A stretch of DNA of 64,000 bases from Flavobacterium caseinilyticum (GCF_004349085.1 NZ_SMFM01000010.1:1-64000), one strand, 5' to 3'. Counted from the stretch's first letter, positions 1-6,641 are shown. The notes: a model not told the origin generated them from the letters alone. Numbers and translations: made by a program.

Positions 1-2
1 CG

Positions 3-137
3 GTACAAGGCTGGTATGACATCATTGGAGAAAAAACCATAGCTGATGCAATTCTGGATAGACTCATACATCAATCTCACCGACTCGAATTACATGGAGA
101 ATCTATGAGAAAGAAAAGAGGAATAAACAAAGGGTAA
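3..137 (+). CDS. istB: IstB-like ATPase of IS21 family, C-terminal end (partial)
   Basis: Only the last 44 codons are inside the window; the gene begins upstream. The translated tail contains WYDIIGEKTIADAILDRLIH followed by HRLELHGESMRKKRG, the usual C-terminal signature of IstB, the AAA+ helper of the IS21 transposase. IstB assembles on DNA and activates the IstA transposase at the chosen target. The frame is open from the window edge to a TAA at 135-137 and is followed directly by the repeat-bearing IS end. Family assignment is firm for so short a piece, because this tail is well conserved; whether the complete IS is active cannot be judged. Confidence 0.8.
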   Translation, partial: VQGWYDIIGEKTIADAILDRLIHQSHRLELHGESMRKKRGINKG

Positions 138-201
138 TATTTTAAGTATATTTGAACACTAATTAACAGATGAAAAAAAGTAGTTTTTGATGTAAAATGT
201 A

Positions 202-293
202 GGTGGTCATTTTGCTCCGGAATTAGGTGGTCATTTTGAATTGGAATCAGGTGCTCACTTTAAATTGGAATTGGGTGGTCAATATCACTGGAA
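202..293. repeat. Four terminal repeats of the IS21 end
   Basis: Four copies of a unit like GGTGGTCATTTTGAATTGGAAT start near 202, 226, 250 and 274, that is every 24 bases. Copies 1 and 2 are most alike, while copies 3 and 4 carry substitutions (GGTGCTCACTTT, GGTGGTCAATAT). In the IS21 family such multiple terminal repeats bind the transposase. Confidence 0.75.
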
Positions 294-540
294 TTTGCAC
301 CTGACAAAGGAAGAGTATGAGAATCCTTTCCTTGTATTTAAAAAAGCATTTGCCGAGAAAACCATTGATGAATTCGAATTCTTCCTATTTGAAGTTATAC
401 ACCTGTCACTGTCTCGATGCATCGAAGAATTTGATTATGACTTGATCACACCCTACATATATTTAATCAAAATGCTGGATGCAACTCAGCTTATGCGTGA
501 AAGAGGGATTGAAAAGATCAAAAATAATGTACAGTCTTAA
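241..540 (+). pseudogene. Small helical protein truncated at its 5' end by the IS21 insertion
   Basis: An open frame ends at 540, but its first 20 or so codons are read out of the IS21 terminal repeats, and the only available start in that part is a TTG. The native sequence seems to begin around 300 (LTKEEYENPFLVFKKAF). The remaining 80 residues are rich in Glu, Leu and Phe and predicted helical, with no recognised domain. Spacing of hydrophobic residues faintly recalls the protein at 1293-1634, so the two could be distant paralogues; this is a visual impression only. Most likely the original gene lost its start when the IS inserted, leaving a fragment that may or may not still be translated from the IS end. 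Confidence 0.5.
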
Positions 541-610
541 AGATAACATCTCCAGTAACGGAATATAATATCTGCACATTCTCAACTTTAAAAACTATAA
601 TTTTTTTAAT

Positions 611-1237
611 ATGAAAAACAATAAAAATTTTAAGAAAGAAAAAACACTTGTAAAATCAACAGAACAGGCAAAGACAGTACTGCATATGCTCCTGCAGAAT
701 TCAAAAAAGAATCTCGAAAGCGGGATTTCTGAACTTCTGGGTAAATTGAGAAATCCCAAACTCGATTTATTACTTGACCGATATCCCGACCTTTTGCAGG
801 AATACGATTTGGAAGAATTGCTTTCAGATGATCTTGAAATCATTGATGCGGAGATACAGGATTTAAAGACAGCAGGACTGCTGTCGTGCCTTCAATTACT
901 AATACATTTTTGTTATGAATTAAAAGAAAATCCAAATCCAGCTGATAAGTGTTTTGACAGCCTCAGGTATATTTTAAAGTCAATTACCTGTTCCCAGTTT
1001 GTACATGAACTGCTCTATGTTGTTATATCGCTGGTTGGAACAGACTACTACCAAAAGTTTCAGCAGAGAATACAAAACTTAAATTTTGATTCAGAAAGCG
1101 CAATAGAACTGGAAAGCGATCCTGAACTGAATGAGCATATTGATCTGATGACATGGTTTGCGTTAGTGAGGCTATTTTTAGAATCGGTTTATACTTATTT
1201 CAACAGTTCAGATAAAAACTTCAAAAACACGACATGA
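611..1237 (+). CDS. Hypothetical protein of the mobile element (208 aa)
   Basis: I do not recognise this protein. It starts with ATG after an A/T-rich leader and has a basic N-terminus (MKNNKNFKKEKTLVKS) followed by an acidic, leucine-rich, probably all-helical body (LLDRYPDLLQEYDLEELLSDD) and a more hydrophobic second half with several Cys and aromatic residues (LLSCLQLLIHFCYELKEN, FVHELLYVVISLVG). No signal peptide or convincing membrane helix is seen, and no catalytic motif. It lies between two other small helical proteins on the same strand, in the cargo of an integrated element. Its base composition matches the surroundings. A regulatory or structural accessory role is possible but nothing in the sequence shows it. 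Confidence 0.55.
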   Translation: MKNNKNFKKEKTLVKSTEQAKTVLHMLLQNSKKNLESGISELLGKLRNPKLDLLLDRYPDLLQEYDLEELLSDDLEIIDAEIQDLKTAGLLSCLQLLIHFCYELKENPNPADKCFDSLRYILKSITCSQFVHELLYVVISLVGTDYYQKFQQRIQNLNFDSESAIELESDPELNEHIDLMTWFALVRLFLESVYTYFNSSDKNFKNTT

Positions 1238-1292
1238 TGAAAACTTCAAAAAGTCCACTATTTAAATAATTAATCGATTTAAAATTAAGATT

Positions 1293-1634
1293 ATGGAAAA
1301 AGATAAAATCAAATTAAATGAGTTCATAGAGAACCCAGAGCATTATTTTGTATTGCTCAAGCCGGCATTAGAAACAAGAAATGATATACACATTATTGAA
1401 ATTAGTGTAGAAGGATATAGAGATCTATTTTGTATGATAATGGATTTGCTTAAAACAGCAAAATTTGCTTTAGACGGAATTGAAGTCAGTATTGAAAACA
1501 CAAAAAATACTGAAAGATATGTTGGAAGTCTTTTAAGAATAATAGAAATGCTGATTCCATTGGAAGAAGCGGAATTACTGGATATGCTTTACCTAAAACA
1601 TTTAAATGAAAAAAATAAGAGTGATTCCAATTAA
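1293..1634 (+). CDS. Hypothetical small acidic helical protein (113 aa)
   Basis: This unrecognised protein begins with ATG 55 bases after the preceding gene, so the two may be cotranscribed. The sequence is helical and acidic with regularly spaced Leu/Ile (YVGSLLRIIEMLIPLEEAEL), lacking Cys-rich or catalytic motifs, signal peptide and membrane helices. The end is a TAA at 1632-1634, immediately ahead of the large non-coding hairpin region. Its pattern recalls the truncated protein at 241-540 (ENP motif near the N-terminus and a Leu-rich C-terminal helix), which would make the pair members of one small family carried by this element; that relation is a guess. Confidence 0.5.
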   Translation: MEKDKIKLNEFIENPEHYFVLLKPALETRNDIHIIEISVEGYRDLFCMIMDLLKTAKFALDGIEVSIENTKNTERYVGSLLRIIEMLIPLEEAELLDMLYLKHLNEKNKSDSN

Positions 1635-1700
1635 CCTGTTTCCAATTGTAATTTTAATAAAACGGCGACTTTGGAGACGTTTTTCCAGCCCCCTGCAAGG

Positions 1701-1754
1701 GCAAGTTGTTTTGAGATGCTGAATTCATTTCAAGCATCTCAAAACACAACTTGC
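1701..1754. other. Large imperfect inverted repeat (hairpin), about 20-bp arms
   Basis: The left arm 1701-1720 (GCAAGTTGTTTTGAGATGCT) pairs with the right arm 1733-1754, which is its reverse complement apart from two extra bases (CA) in the right arm. The loop is 12 bases and itself contains TGAATTCA. The arms lie in a locally GC-richer block with CCCCCTGCAAGGG just before. No T-run follows, so it is not an ordinary terminator. An open frame on the minus strand across it (1654-1857) looks like a by-product. It could be a structured RNA or a DNA transfer/replication signal of the element. Confidence 0.6.
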
Positions 1755-2022
1755 TGGTTTCCTGCGAAACCATTTTTAGAAATAGATTTAATTGAAAGGG
1801 CTTGATGCCCTTTTTTTGATTTTTTCGATAATTTAAAAAGTGATTTATAGCAAACACATTTAAGGTTACAAATAGATTGAAGGTGATAATAAGTTTCTTT
1901 TGTTTAAGGTTGTTCTTAAAAACACCTTACCAATACACGCAGTATCGTTTGTTTTTGCAGTTTGTTAGCTATTGAATTGTGTAAAGTATCTGTAAAACTA
2001 TAAAAGCAGTAAGGCTGTTTTT

Positions 2023-2086
2023 ACATACATATGCTTTTACATACATATGCTTTTACATGAATATGCTTTTATTTGAATATGCTTTT
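2023..2086. repeat. Four tandem 16-bp AT-rich repeats (iteron-like)
   Basis: Four head-to-tail units of 16 bases: 2023-2038 and 2039-2054 are identical (ACATACATATGCTTTT), 2055-2070 is ACATGAATATGCTTTT and 2071-2086 ATTTGAATATGCTTTT. Related pieces with CATATTTG, TATGTAAATATTC and CATATGTAAAGC follow up to about 2176, some in inverted orientation. Such arrays commonly bind an element-encoded protein, for example at origins or in transfer regions, but no bound protein can be named. Confidence 0.7.
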
Positions 2087-2247
2087 ACGCATAGGCAAGA
2101 ATACATATTTGAACACAGGCACATATTTGTATGTAAATATTCAAGCTTTCAAATATTGCTGTATGTGCATATGTAAAGCCATAAATATAAATTCAAAAGA
2201 AAACAGAAAAACCATAAAAAAGAAAAAGAAAGCAATTTAACAGGGCT

Positions 2248-2348
2248 GGCATTAAACTTAGCAAAAGGAAACGGAATAAGTCCCGCAAGGGTGGCTTGTG
2301 AGGAACGAGCAAGACATTATGCCGTAGTCTTTTGCTAAGTTTAATGCC
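2248..2348. other. Perfect 20-bp inverted repeat enclosing a GC-richer 61-base block
   Basis: GGCATTAAACTTAGCAAAAG at 2248-2267 is the exact reverse complement of 2329-2348. The enclosed 61 bases (2268-2328) include TCCCGCAAGGGTGGCTTGTG and GAGGAACGAGCAAGACATTA, clearly less AT-rich than the flanks. I see no start codon with a sensible frame. From memory, closely similar non-coding blocks occur beside the mobilization genes of other Bacteroidetes conjugative elements, so a conserved RNA or a transfer-related DNA structure is plausible; the memory is not checked. Confidence 0.6.
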
Positions 2349-2408
2349 TGGCCTAACTTCGTTTTCTTTTTATTTATTTGTTCGTAAGAATGGCTTATGG
2401 TCTAAAAA

Positions 2409-2726
2409 CTAGATCCAGTGGTAGGGTTTATCCTTACGGTTAAGATAGCAGTACATCTCTTCCTTTTTAAGTTCAGGAAATAATTTTAAAGCCTTGTCAA
2501 TGGCATAATTAGGAAGAAAATAAATTTCGTCACGAATCGCTTTTACCACCTTTTTAAGGCCGTAGAAACGAACAATTTCGTCGATTTCTTCTTGTCCTCC
2601 ACGCTCTACGATACGGGCAATAATAGTTTTATAGGCTCTCTCAAAGTCCATTGCATCTATGTCGAAATCCCAAAAAAATACTGGGTTTAGATTTGGGATT
2701 GCCTTATTTTTTTTAACTCGTGCCAT
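2409..2726 (-). CDS. DUF6922-type small protein, probable partner of the AbiEii-like toxin
   Basis: This 105-residue protein (MARVKKNKAIPNLNPVFFWD at the start) matches the small DUF6922-like proteins that I associate in Bacteroidetes with AbiEii/AbiGii nucleotidyltransferases. It has NPVFFWDFDIDAMDFERAY near the N-terminus, a helical centre (VERGGQEEIDEIVRFYGLKK) and an aromatic C-terminus. It follows the AbiEii-like gene by 39 bases on the same strand, so the two are probably cotranscribed, with the small gene second. In canonical AbiE systems the antitoxin gene comes first and is a winged-helix protein; this one lacks that fold signature, so antitoxin function is inferred from pairing alone. 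Confidence 0.65.
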   Translation of the reverse strand: MARVKKNKAIPNLNPVFFWDFDIDAMDFERAYKTIIARIVERGGQEEIDEIVRFYGLKKVVKAIRDEIYFLPNYAIDKALKLFPELKKEEMYCYLNRKDKPYHWI

Positions 2727-2765
2727 GAAGTAAATATACGATTTTTTATCTTCTTATTCAAACGC

Positions 2766-3446
2766 TTAGTGTCTAAATCCACGTCCTTTATTGGGTGGAG
2801 GAATTTGATTTTTTGATTCAGAAAATAAAATGGAAGGATTGAAAACTGCTTTTTTTAACCGCTGGGTCATTTTATTCCAATTGGTTTCTTTGCCTTTGAT
2901 GAGTTTGACTTTTTCTTCTTTGTCTATATTGCTATGATCCATTAATGCAAGGGCAGCCAGTCTGGGATTTCCGTTATATTTGTTTTGGTAAGCTTCTAAA
3001 TAGGTCTTAAGGGGATGGTGTTCCAAAAGAAAATACATGTCAACAAAGTCTTTTATCCTCGTGCCGTTTTGGAAAATCGCATGAAGCTTCATGGCACCGA
3101 TGTCATATAAAGATACCAACCGTATTCCTTCTTCATTCTGAACAGGTTCGTGCCATGGATATTTATGGGCGAGAATGTCTACCTTGACACTGCCTATATC
3201 CAAAAGCATTGTATTTTCAAGTATCTGCCTGATCTTTACCGAGTGCTGATTTTCTAAATGGGTAAGTATGGCTTGCTCGTCAAAATCTTTCGTAGTGAAC
3301 AGATCCAAATCGATACTTAATCTATGGCCAATCATTAGGCTGAGAGCTGTTCCTCCAACAAGGTTAAAATCTTTCAATTTTTCATCTTTCATGAGTCTTT
3401 GAAGAAGTTCCCACATCTCTTTGGTAACTGTTTCTTTGTAAAGCAT
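2766..3446 (-). CDS. Nucleotidyl transferase AbiEii/AbiGii toxin family protein
   Basis: The 226-residue product has the nucleotidyltransferase signature of the AbiEii family: LVGGTALSLMIGHRLSIDLD around residues 29-48, giving the GGTAL and RxSxDLDLF motifs, and a later acidic position in VKVDILAH (about residue 88). AbiEii-type toxins are GTP-binding nucleotidyltransferases that act in phage-abortive infection or toxin-antitoxin pairs. An SLYDIGAMKLHAIFQNGTRI segment follows, typical of the family, with the RIKDFVDMYFLL motif after it. It is transcribed towards the DUF6922-like gene. The location in an integrative element fits a stabilising or defence cargo. Which substrate it modifies cannot be told from sequence. 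Confidence 0.8.
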   Translation of the reverse strand: MLYKETVTKEMWELLQRLMKDEKLKDFNLVGGTALSLMIGHRLSIDLDLFTTKDFDEQAILTHLENQHSVKIRQILENTMLLDIGSVKVDILAHKYPWHEPVQNEEGIRLVSLYDIGAMKLHAIFQNGTRIKDFVDMYFLLEHHPLKTYLEAYQNKYNGNPRLAALALMDHSNIDKEEKVKLIKGKETNWNKMTQRLKKAVFNPSILFSESKNQIPPPNKGRGFRH

Positions 3447-3577
3447 AATTTCACGTTTTTCATGAAATTAATCCCGAAAGCGAGGACGCTCTTACAAGGT
3501 GTCCTGTCGTGGCTTTATTTGACAGCCGATTTCCAATGTTAAAGGTTTAGACTGGGTTAGGAACAAATAAGCCAAAT

Positions 3578-3611
3578 GCTTCCAAGTGCTTCCAAAAACT
3601 TCCAAATTGGA
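3578..3611. repeat. Direct repeats upstream of mobA, candidate mobilization-protein site
   Basis: GCTTCCAA at 3578-3585 and 3588-3595 and ACTTCCAA at 3598-3605 recur every 10 bases, one helical turn, and the last copy runs into CTTCCAAATTGGAG, a near palindrome. The position about 50 bases before mobA and the helical phasing would suit binding of a MobA-type accessory protein at an oriT. This is inference; no nick site was identified. Confidence 0.4.
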
Positions 3612-3661
3612 GTTTAATTGCCATTTATCAGATATATTGGTTTTAAGTAATACGATTGATC

Positions 3662-4093
3662 ATGGAAAATGAAGAAAAAAAGAATCGGAATAAAGGAGGC
3701 AGACCTGCCAAAATAGATCCCGCCGTCCACCGCTATTCTATCAGTCTTAATGATGAAGAAAACGCCCACTTTCTCACTCTTTTTGAAACCTCAGGAATGC
3801 ATGTAATGGCGCACTTTATAACAGCGTGTGTTTTTCAAAAAGGGATCAAAACAATTAAGATTGATAAAGCGACAATGGATTATTATATGCGCCTGACCTC
3901 TTTTTATAGCCAGTTTAGGGCAATCGGGGTAAATTACAATCAGGTTGTGAAGATTCTATATCAAAAATTTTCCGAAAAGAAAGCTTCGGCATATATGTAC
4001 AAATTGGAAAAGCAGACCGCAGAATTTGCCGTTTTATCCCAAAAGATCATATCACTCACCAAGGAATTTGAAGAAAAGCACTTGGAAAAATAG
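3662..4093 (+). CDS. mobA: MobA-family mobilization protein
   Basis: The product has the Bacteroidetes MobA pattern: GGRPAKIDPAVHRYSISLND, then a ribbon-helix-helix-like region, KIDKATMDYYMRLTSFYSQF, and RAIGVNYNQVVKILYQKFSE. Such proteins are accessory relaxosome components that bind oriT and help the MobB relaxase. ATG at 3662 is preferred over a TTG six bases upstream. Normally the relaxase gene mobB follows immediately, often overlapping; here the next gene is an RteC-like protein 244 bases on and no relaxase is found in the window. The element may therefore be a deletion derivative, mobilised in trans, or MobA may serve regulation only. Family assignment is confident. Confidence 0.85.
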   Translation: MENEEKKNRNKGGRPAKIDPAVHRYSISLNDEENAHFLTLFETSGMHVMAHFITACVFQKGIKTIKIDKATMDYYMRLTSFYSQFRAIGVNYNQVVKILYQKFSEKKASAYMYKLEKQTAEFAVLSQKIISLTKEFEEKHLEK

Positions 4094-4227
4094 GAATTTC
4101 CAATGTTTTACATTTTCTAACAATGCCAAATAAAGTCATTATATTCCTTTGAAAACAATAAAAAGCTGAGATATACTTTTACTTTTTAAATTCGCTTTAA
4201 CACTTTAATTAGATTGGTGTCTTAATT

Positions 4228-4253
4228 ACATCAATGCCATTTGGCATTGGTGT
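4228..4253. other. Inverted repeat between mobA and the RteC-like gene
   Basis: ACATCAATGCCA and TGGCATTGGTGT form a 12-bp arm inverted repeat with one mismatch and a loop of two T residues. It lies in the 243-base gap where a relaxase gene would be expected. It may be an operator for the downstream gene or a weak terminator; the T-run needed for the latter is missing. Confidence 0.4.
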
Positions 4254-4336
4254 AGAAATCTTTTATATGTCCTGACAGGGGAATACAAATGAACGATGCA
4301 GTTTATTTAAATAATGATGACTAAATTTTAGACGCA

Positions 4337-4762
4337 ATGAAAAACGGTAAGCTAATAAAGTTTATAGAAGTTATATTAAATTTTGATGAACGGCTGCGAT
4401 TATTAGAAAATCTAATTAGTACAAGTGACCAGGAAAACAAAATACAATACGTTTCATCAAAAGAAAAATGTAAATCCTGTTACAGCAAAATTGATTTTGC
4501 CCAGCTGTTTTATATTTTAATGGATGAAGGTTTATTGTTTTTTGATGCTGCAGACGAAAAAAGTAATAGAAGTAAGTTTCAGTTTTTTCTCGAAAATAAT
4601 TTTACATATGCCGGCGATGAGGGCGGGCAGTCGAAAATTAAGTCGATCAGTAGACAATTCTCCGAATGCAAAGGTTATACCTATAAAGAGAAGCAGATTA
4701 CATTTTTAGAAGAACTCATTACAAAAATGGAGGAAAGAAAAAGAAGACTTCAGAGCTGGTAA
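4337..4762 (+). CDS. RteC-like / integrative-element regulatory protein (141 aa)
   Basis: The second half matches the C-terminal domain of RteC-like proteins from Bacteroidetes conjugative elements: KIDFAQLFYILMDEGLLFFD, then NNFTYAGD, and finally the ISRQFSECKGYTYKEKQITF stretch. RteC of CTnDOT regulates excision. Here the N-terminal part is short and the protein is only 141 residues, against over 200 in full RteC, so it is either a compact relative or a distinct family sharing the domain. It sits between mobA and the helix-turn-helix gene, 20 bases upstream of the latter, on the same strand. A role in controlling excision or transfer is inferred from context, not shown. Confidence 0.6.
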   Translation: MKNGKLIKFIEVILNFDERLRLLENLISTSDQENKIQYVSSKEKCKSCYSKIDFAQLFYILMDEGLLFFDAADEKSNRSKFQFFLENNFTYAGDEGGQSKIKSISRQFSECKGYTYKEKQITFLEELITKMEERKRRLQSW

Positions 4763-4806
4763 GAGCTTGTAAAAATAGTTTAGTGTCAAAATTTAAATCT
4801 TTAGTT

Positions 4807-5091
4807 ATGACAAAAAAAGAAAGAAAACTCTCTTTTGTAATGAGAGTAAAACAATTAATAGAGCCTGTACTGGTGAGGCTGGAAACAATTGATTCAAAAA
4901 TCAGCGGACAGGGTAAAGGCGTGATACCTGTATATTACAGAAATGAAGATTTAAAAAAGATATTTGGATTGTCTAGCAATACTATTATAAAATACAGGCA
5001 GACAGGAATACTTCCATTTACTAAACTAGGGGATATATTTCTGTACGATGCTGCAAAAATAGATAAAATTCTTCATGAAAATAATGGCTAA
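4807..5091 (+). CDS. Small helix-turn-helix protein, excisionase-like
   Basis: The C-terminal half (YYRNEDLKKIFGLSSNTIIK, then YRQTGILPFTKLGDIFLYD) is a MerR/excisionase-type helix-turn-helix with wing, as in the HTH_17 family of Bacteroidetes mobile elements. A basic coiled region precedes it. ATG at 4807 gives 94 residues; a GTG at 4783 would add eight. The gene converges on the integrase gene, with a strong bidirectional terminator between them. Such proteins next to tyrosine recombinases often act as recombination directionality factors, so xis function is the best guess, though a transcription factor role is equally compatible. Confidence 0.7.
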   Translation: MTKKERKLSFVMRVKQLIEPVLVRLETIDSKISGQGKGVIPVYYRNEDLKKIFGLSSNTIIKYRQTGILPFTKLGDIFLYDAAKIDKILHENNG

Positions 5092-5115
5092 TAAAATTGT
5101 GTATAGTCCCTACAA

Positions 5116-5157
5116 TATCAAAGAAAAGGCTCCAAATTTGGAGCCTTTTCTTTGATA
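5116..5157. terminator. Bidirectional terminator between the HTH and integrase genes
   Basis: A perfect palindrome with 21-base arms (5116-5136 and 5137-5157); its core is AAAAGGCTCC/GGAGCCTTTT. A-tracts on one side and T-tracts on the other make it able to end transcription from both converging genes. Confidence 0.85.
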
Positions 5158-5160
5158 ATT

Positions 5161-6381
5161 TTACTTGTACTTTAGTTTCAGTTTCTCCATATCTTCCATT
5201 ATATTAACATCTAAAACTTTAGCATAGTGCTGTGTCTGCTTAATATTTGTATGCCCCATCATTGCAGAGACATGTTCCAGACGCACGCCATTTCCTAGCG
5301 TGACAGTAGTAGCAAAGGTATGTCTTGAAACGTACCAGGTCAGGTGTTTATTGATCTCGCATATATCCGCAATCTCCTTTAAGTAAGCATTCATCTTTTG
5401 ATTTGAAATCTGCGGAAGCAACCCTATCTGTTTATTTTTATATTTTTTGATCACAGCCATGGCAGGAGGAAGCACGGGTACATTTTCCCTAATCGCAGTT
5501 TTTGTCCTGTTTGTCATTATCCAAAGGTTACCGTCATTGTCTTCGAAGAGATTTGCAGGGGTCAGGTTCAAAGCATCCACTGGTGCGTATCCTGTGTAGC
5601 AGCAAAAAAGAAATATGTCCCTGACTTTCTGTAGGCGCTCCATAAAGATTGGCTTTTCTTCAATAAGTTTAAGTTCCTGCTGGGTTAGAAATACCGCGTC
5701 CTTTACGTTTAATTTTCCGTCGTAGGCATCAAAGGGATTGCGGACAAACAAATCCATCCGTATACAATAGTTGCAGGCTGTTTTGTACATTTTCATATAT
5801 TTAACCACAGAGTTGTTTTTTATTCCGACCTGCCCCTTAAATGAACTCTCGTACTTTAAGTATTCTTCAAGATTATAAACGAAAGAATTTGAAATTTCGC
5901 TGACCGGCATATCTTCTGCGGTATAATGTTTTTTCATAAACGCAGTCAAAAGCTCACCACTTCGTTTGTACTTCTGAAGAGATGCAGTTGACCTTTCACC
6001 TGCGTCCACTTTTCTTTTGAAGAATTTGTTATGCCGTTGCATAACTTCATTGATTGTTGTTTTACTTGTTTGGATTTTAGATTTTCCTGTAAGTTCGGCT
6101 TTAAGCATTTCTAAAGATACCTCGGGATCAATGTTGAAAAGGTGGTTAAATTTTTTCTCGACATTAAGGCGGTATAATTCAAGATAATTTTTAAGGATCT
6201 TTTCTTTTTCGAGTCGCAGCAGATTCCTGAGGTTGTTGGTGTAAATCCATCTTTCTTTGGAAATAGTTTTTCCTGTGCTGAGAGAAACTCTTTTGGTTTT
6301 GTAGGTAATGCGCGCAAATATGGAGCATTCTCCGTTTTTATCTGCTTTTTCGGATTTAAGGTAAAAAATTACTTTTAACAT
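5161..6381 (-). CDS. Tyrosine recombinase (integrase) of the element
   Basis: The 406-residue protein has the three-part layout of Bacteroidetes integrases: an arm-binding domain (residues 1 to about 95), a SAM-like core-binding domain (about 105-205) and the catalytic domain (about 215-400). The catalytic region shows TWYVSRHTFATT (Arg near 352), MMGHTNI and QHYAKV (Tyr near 385). The first catalytic Arg is not at its usual place: the motif reads CYTGYAPVDALNL, with Ala where TGLR is classical, and the His of HxxR is Tyr (YVSR). Both departures occur in IntDOT-like enzymes, so it need not be inactive. It lies 260 bases from the 3' end of tRNA-Ser, the likely attachment gene. Confidence 0.9.
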   Translation of the reverse strand: MLKVIFYLKSEKADKNGECSIFARITYKTKRVSLSTGKTISKERWIYTNNLRNLLRLEKEKILKNYLELYRLNVEKKFNHLFNIDPEVSLEMLKAELTGKSKIQTSKTTINEVMQRHNKFFKRKVDAGERSTASLQKYKRSGELLTAFMKKHYTAEDMPVSEISNSFVYNLEEYLKYESSFKGQVGIKNNSVVKYMKMYKTACNYCIRMDLFVRNPFDAYDGKLNVKDAVFLTQQELKLIEEKPIFMERLQKVRDIFLFCCYTGYAPVDALNLTPANLFEDNDGNLWIMTNRTKTAIRENVPVLPPAMAVIKKYKNKQIGLLPQISNQKMNAYLKEIADICEINKHLTWYVSRHTFATTVTLGNGVRLEHVSAMMGHTNIKQTQHYAKVLDVNIMEDMEKLKLKYK

Positions 6382-6641
6382 GTTTTCTAGTTTTTAAATT
6401 AATACTCAAATTGATTTAAAAATTTTGAAGGACACCTTTGTTTACAGGGAATTCCCGGGGAATTCTTTCAATTTAGTACACTTTTTTTTGACGCAAAAAT
6501 CAAAAAAATAAAAGTGTACTAAAAAGTGTACCACGCTTTGCTCTAATATGTGTTTTTTGACATATTGTAAAAAAGAAAAAACCCTTTAAATACTAGTATT
6601 TAAAGGGTTTTGATATTTAAAGTTTCTTTTGAAACTTATAC
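6382..6641. other. Integrase-to-tRNA gap, probable attachment-site region
   Basis: This stretch lies between the integrase start and the tRNA 3' end. It contains a GAATTCCC-G-GGGAATTC odd palindrome (6449-6465), an inverted repeat AGTACAC...GTGTACT (6475-6524) with a further GTGTAC near 6530, and the tRNA terminator. Repeats of this sort near an integrase fit arm-type recombinase sites and promoter elements. The attachment core itself is presumed to be inside or at the edge of tRNA-Ser; the partner repeat is outside the window. Confidence 0.45.
6578..6611 (-). terminator. Terminator downstream of tRNA-Ser
   Basis: AAAACCCTTTAAATA and TATTTAAAGGGTTTT form a perfect stem around CTAG. On the minus strand it lies just past the tRNA 3' end and is followed by a T-rich run, so it should end the tRNA transcript; A/T tracts on both sides may make it bidirectional. 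Confidence 0.75.

Larger units (their letters stand above)
1..299 (+). mobile_element. IS21-family element, one terminal part only
   Basis: The window opens inside an IS21-type insertion sequence. It shows the last codons of an IstB-like ATPase and then an AT-rich end with four spaced copies of a repeat (202-293). IS21 family members characteristically carry multiple terminal repeats at each end, which fits. The outer boundary is inferred near the CA dinucleotide at 298-299 and could be off by some bases; the target duplication cannot be seen because the other end lies outside the window. Confidence 0.75.
1635..2408. other. 774-base non-coding region of the mobile element
   Basis: Apart from the hairpin (1701-1754), the tandem repeats (2023-2086) and the 20-bp inverted repeat (2248-2348), described separately, I see no coding frame with a credible start and no tRNA. 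The concentration of three different repeat structures in one gene-free stretch suggests a functional non-coding module rather than decay. Confidence 0.6.

Noticed and set aside
1654..1857. Minus-strand frame of 67 codons across the large hairpin
   Set aside because: It covers the inverted repeat from end to end, its start is not supported, and its codons mirror the repeat. Treated as a by-product.
2023..2086. Possible CRISPR array
   Set aside because: Units are 16 bases, contiguous and without unique spacers; no cas genes in the window.
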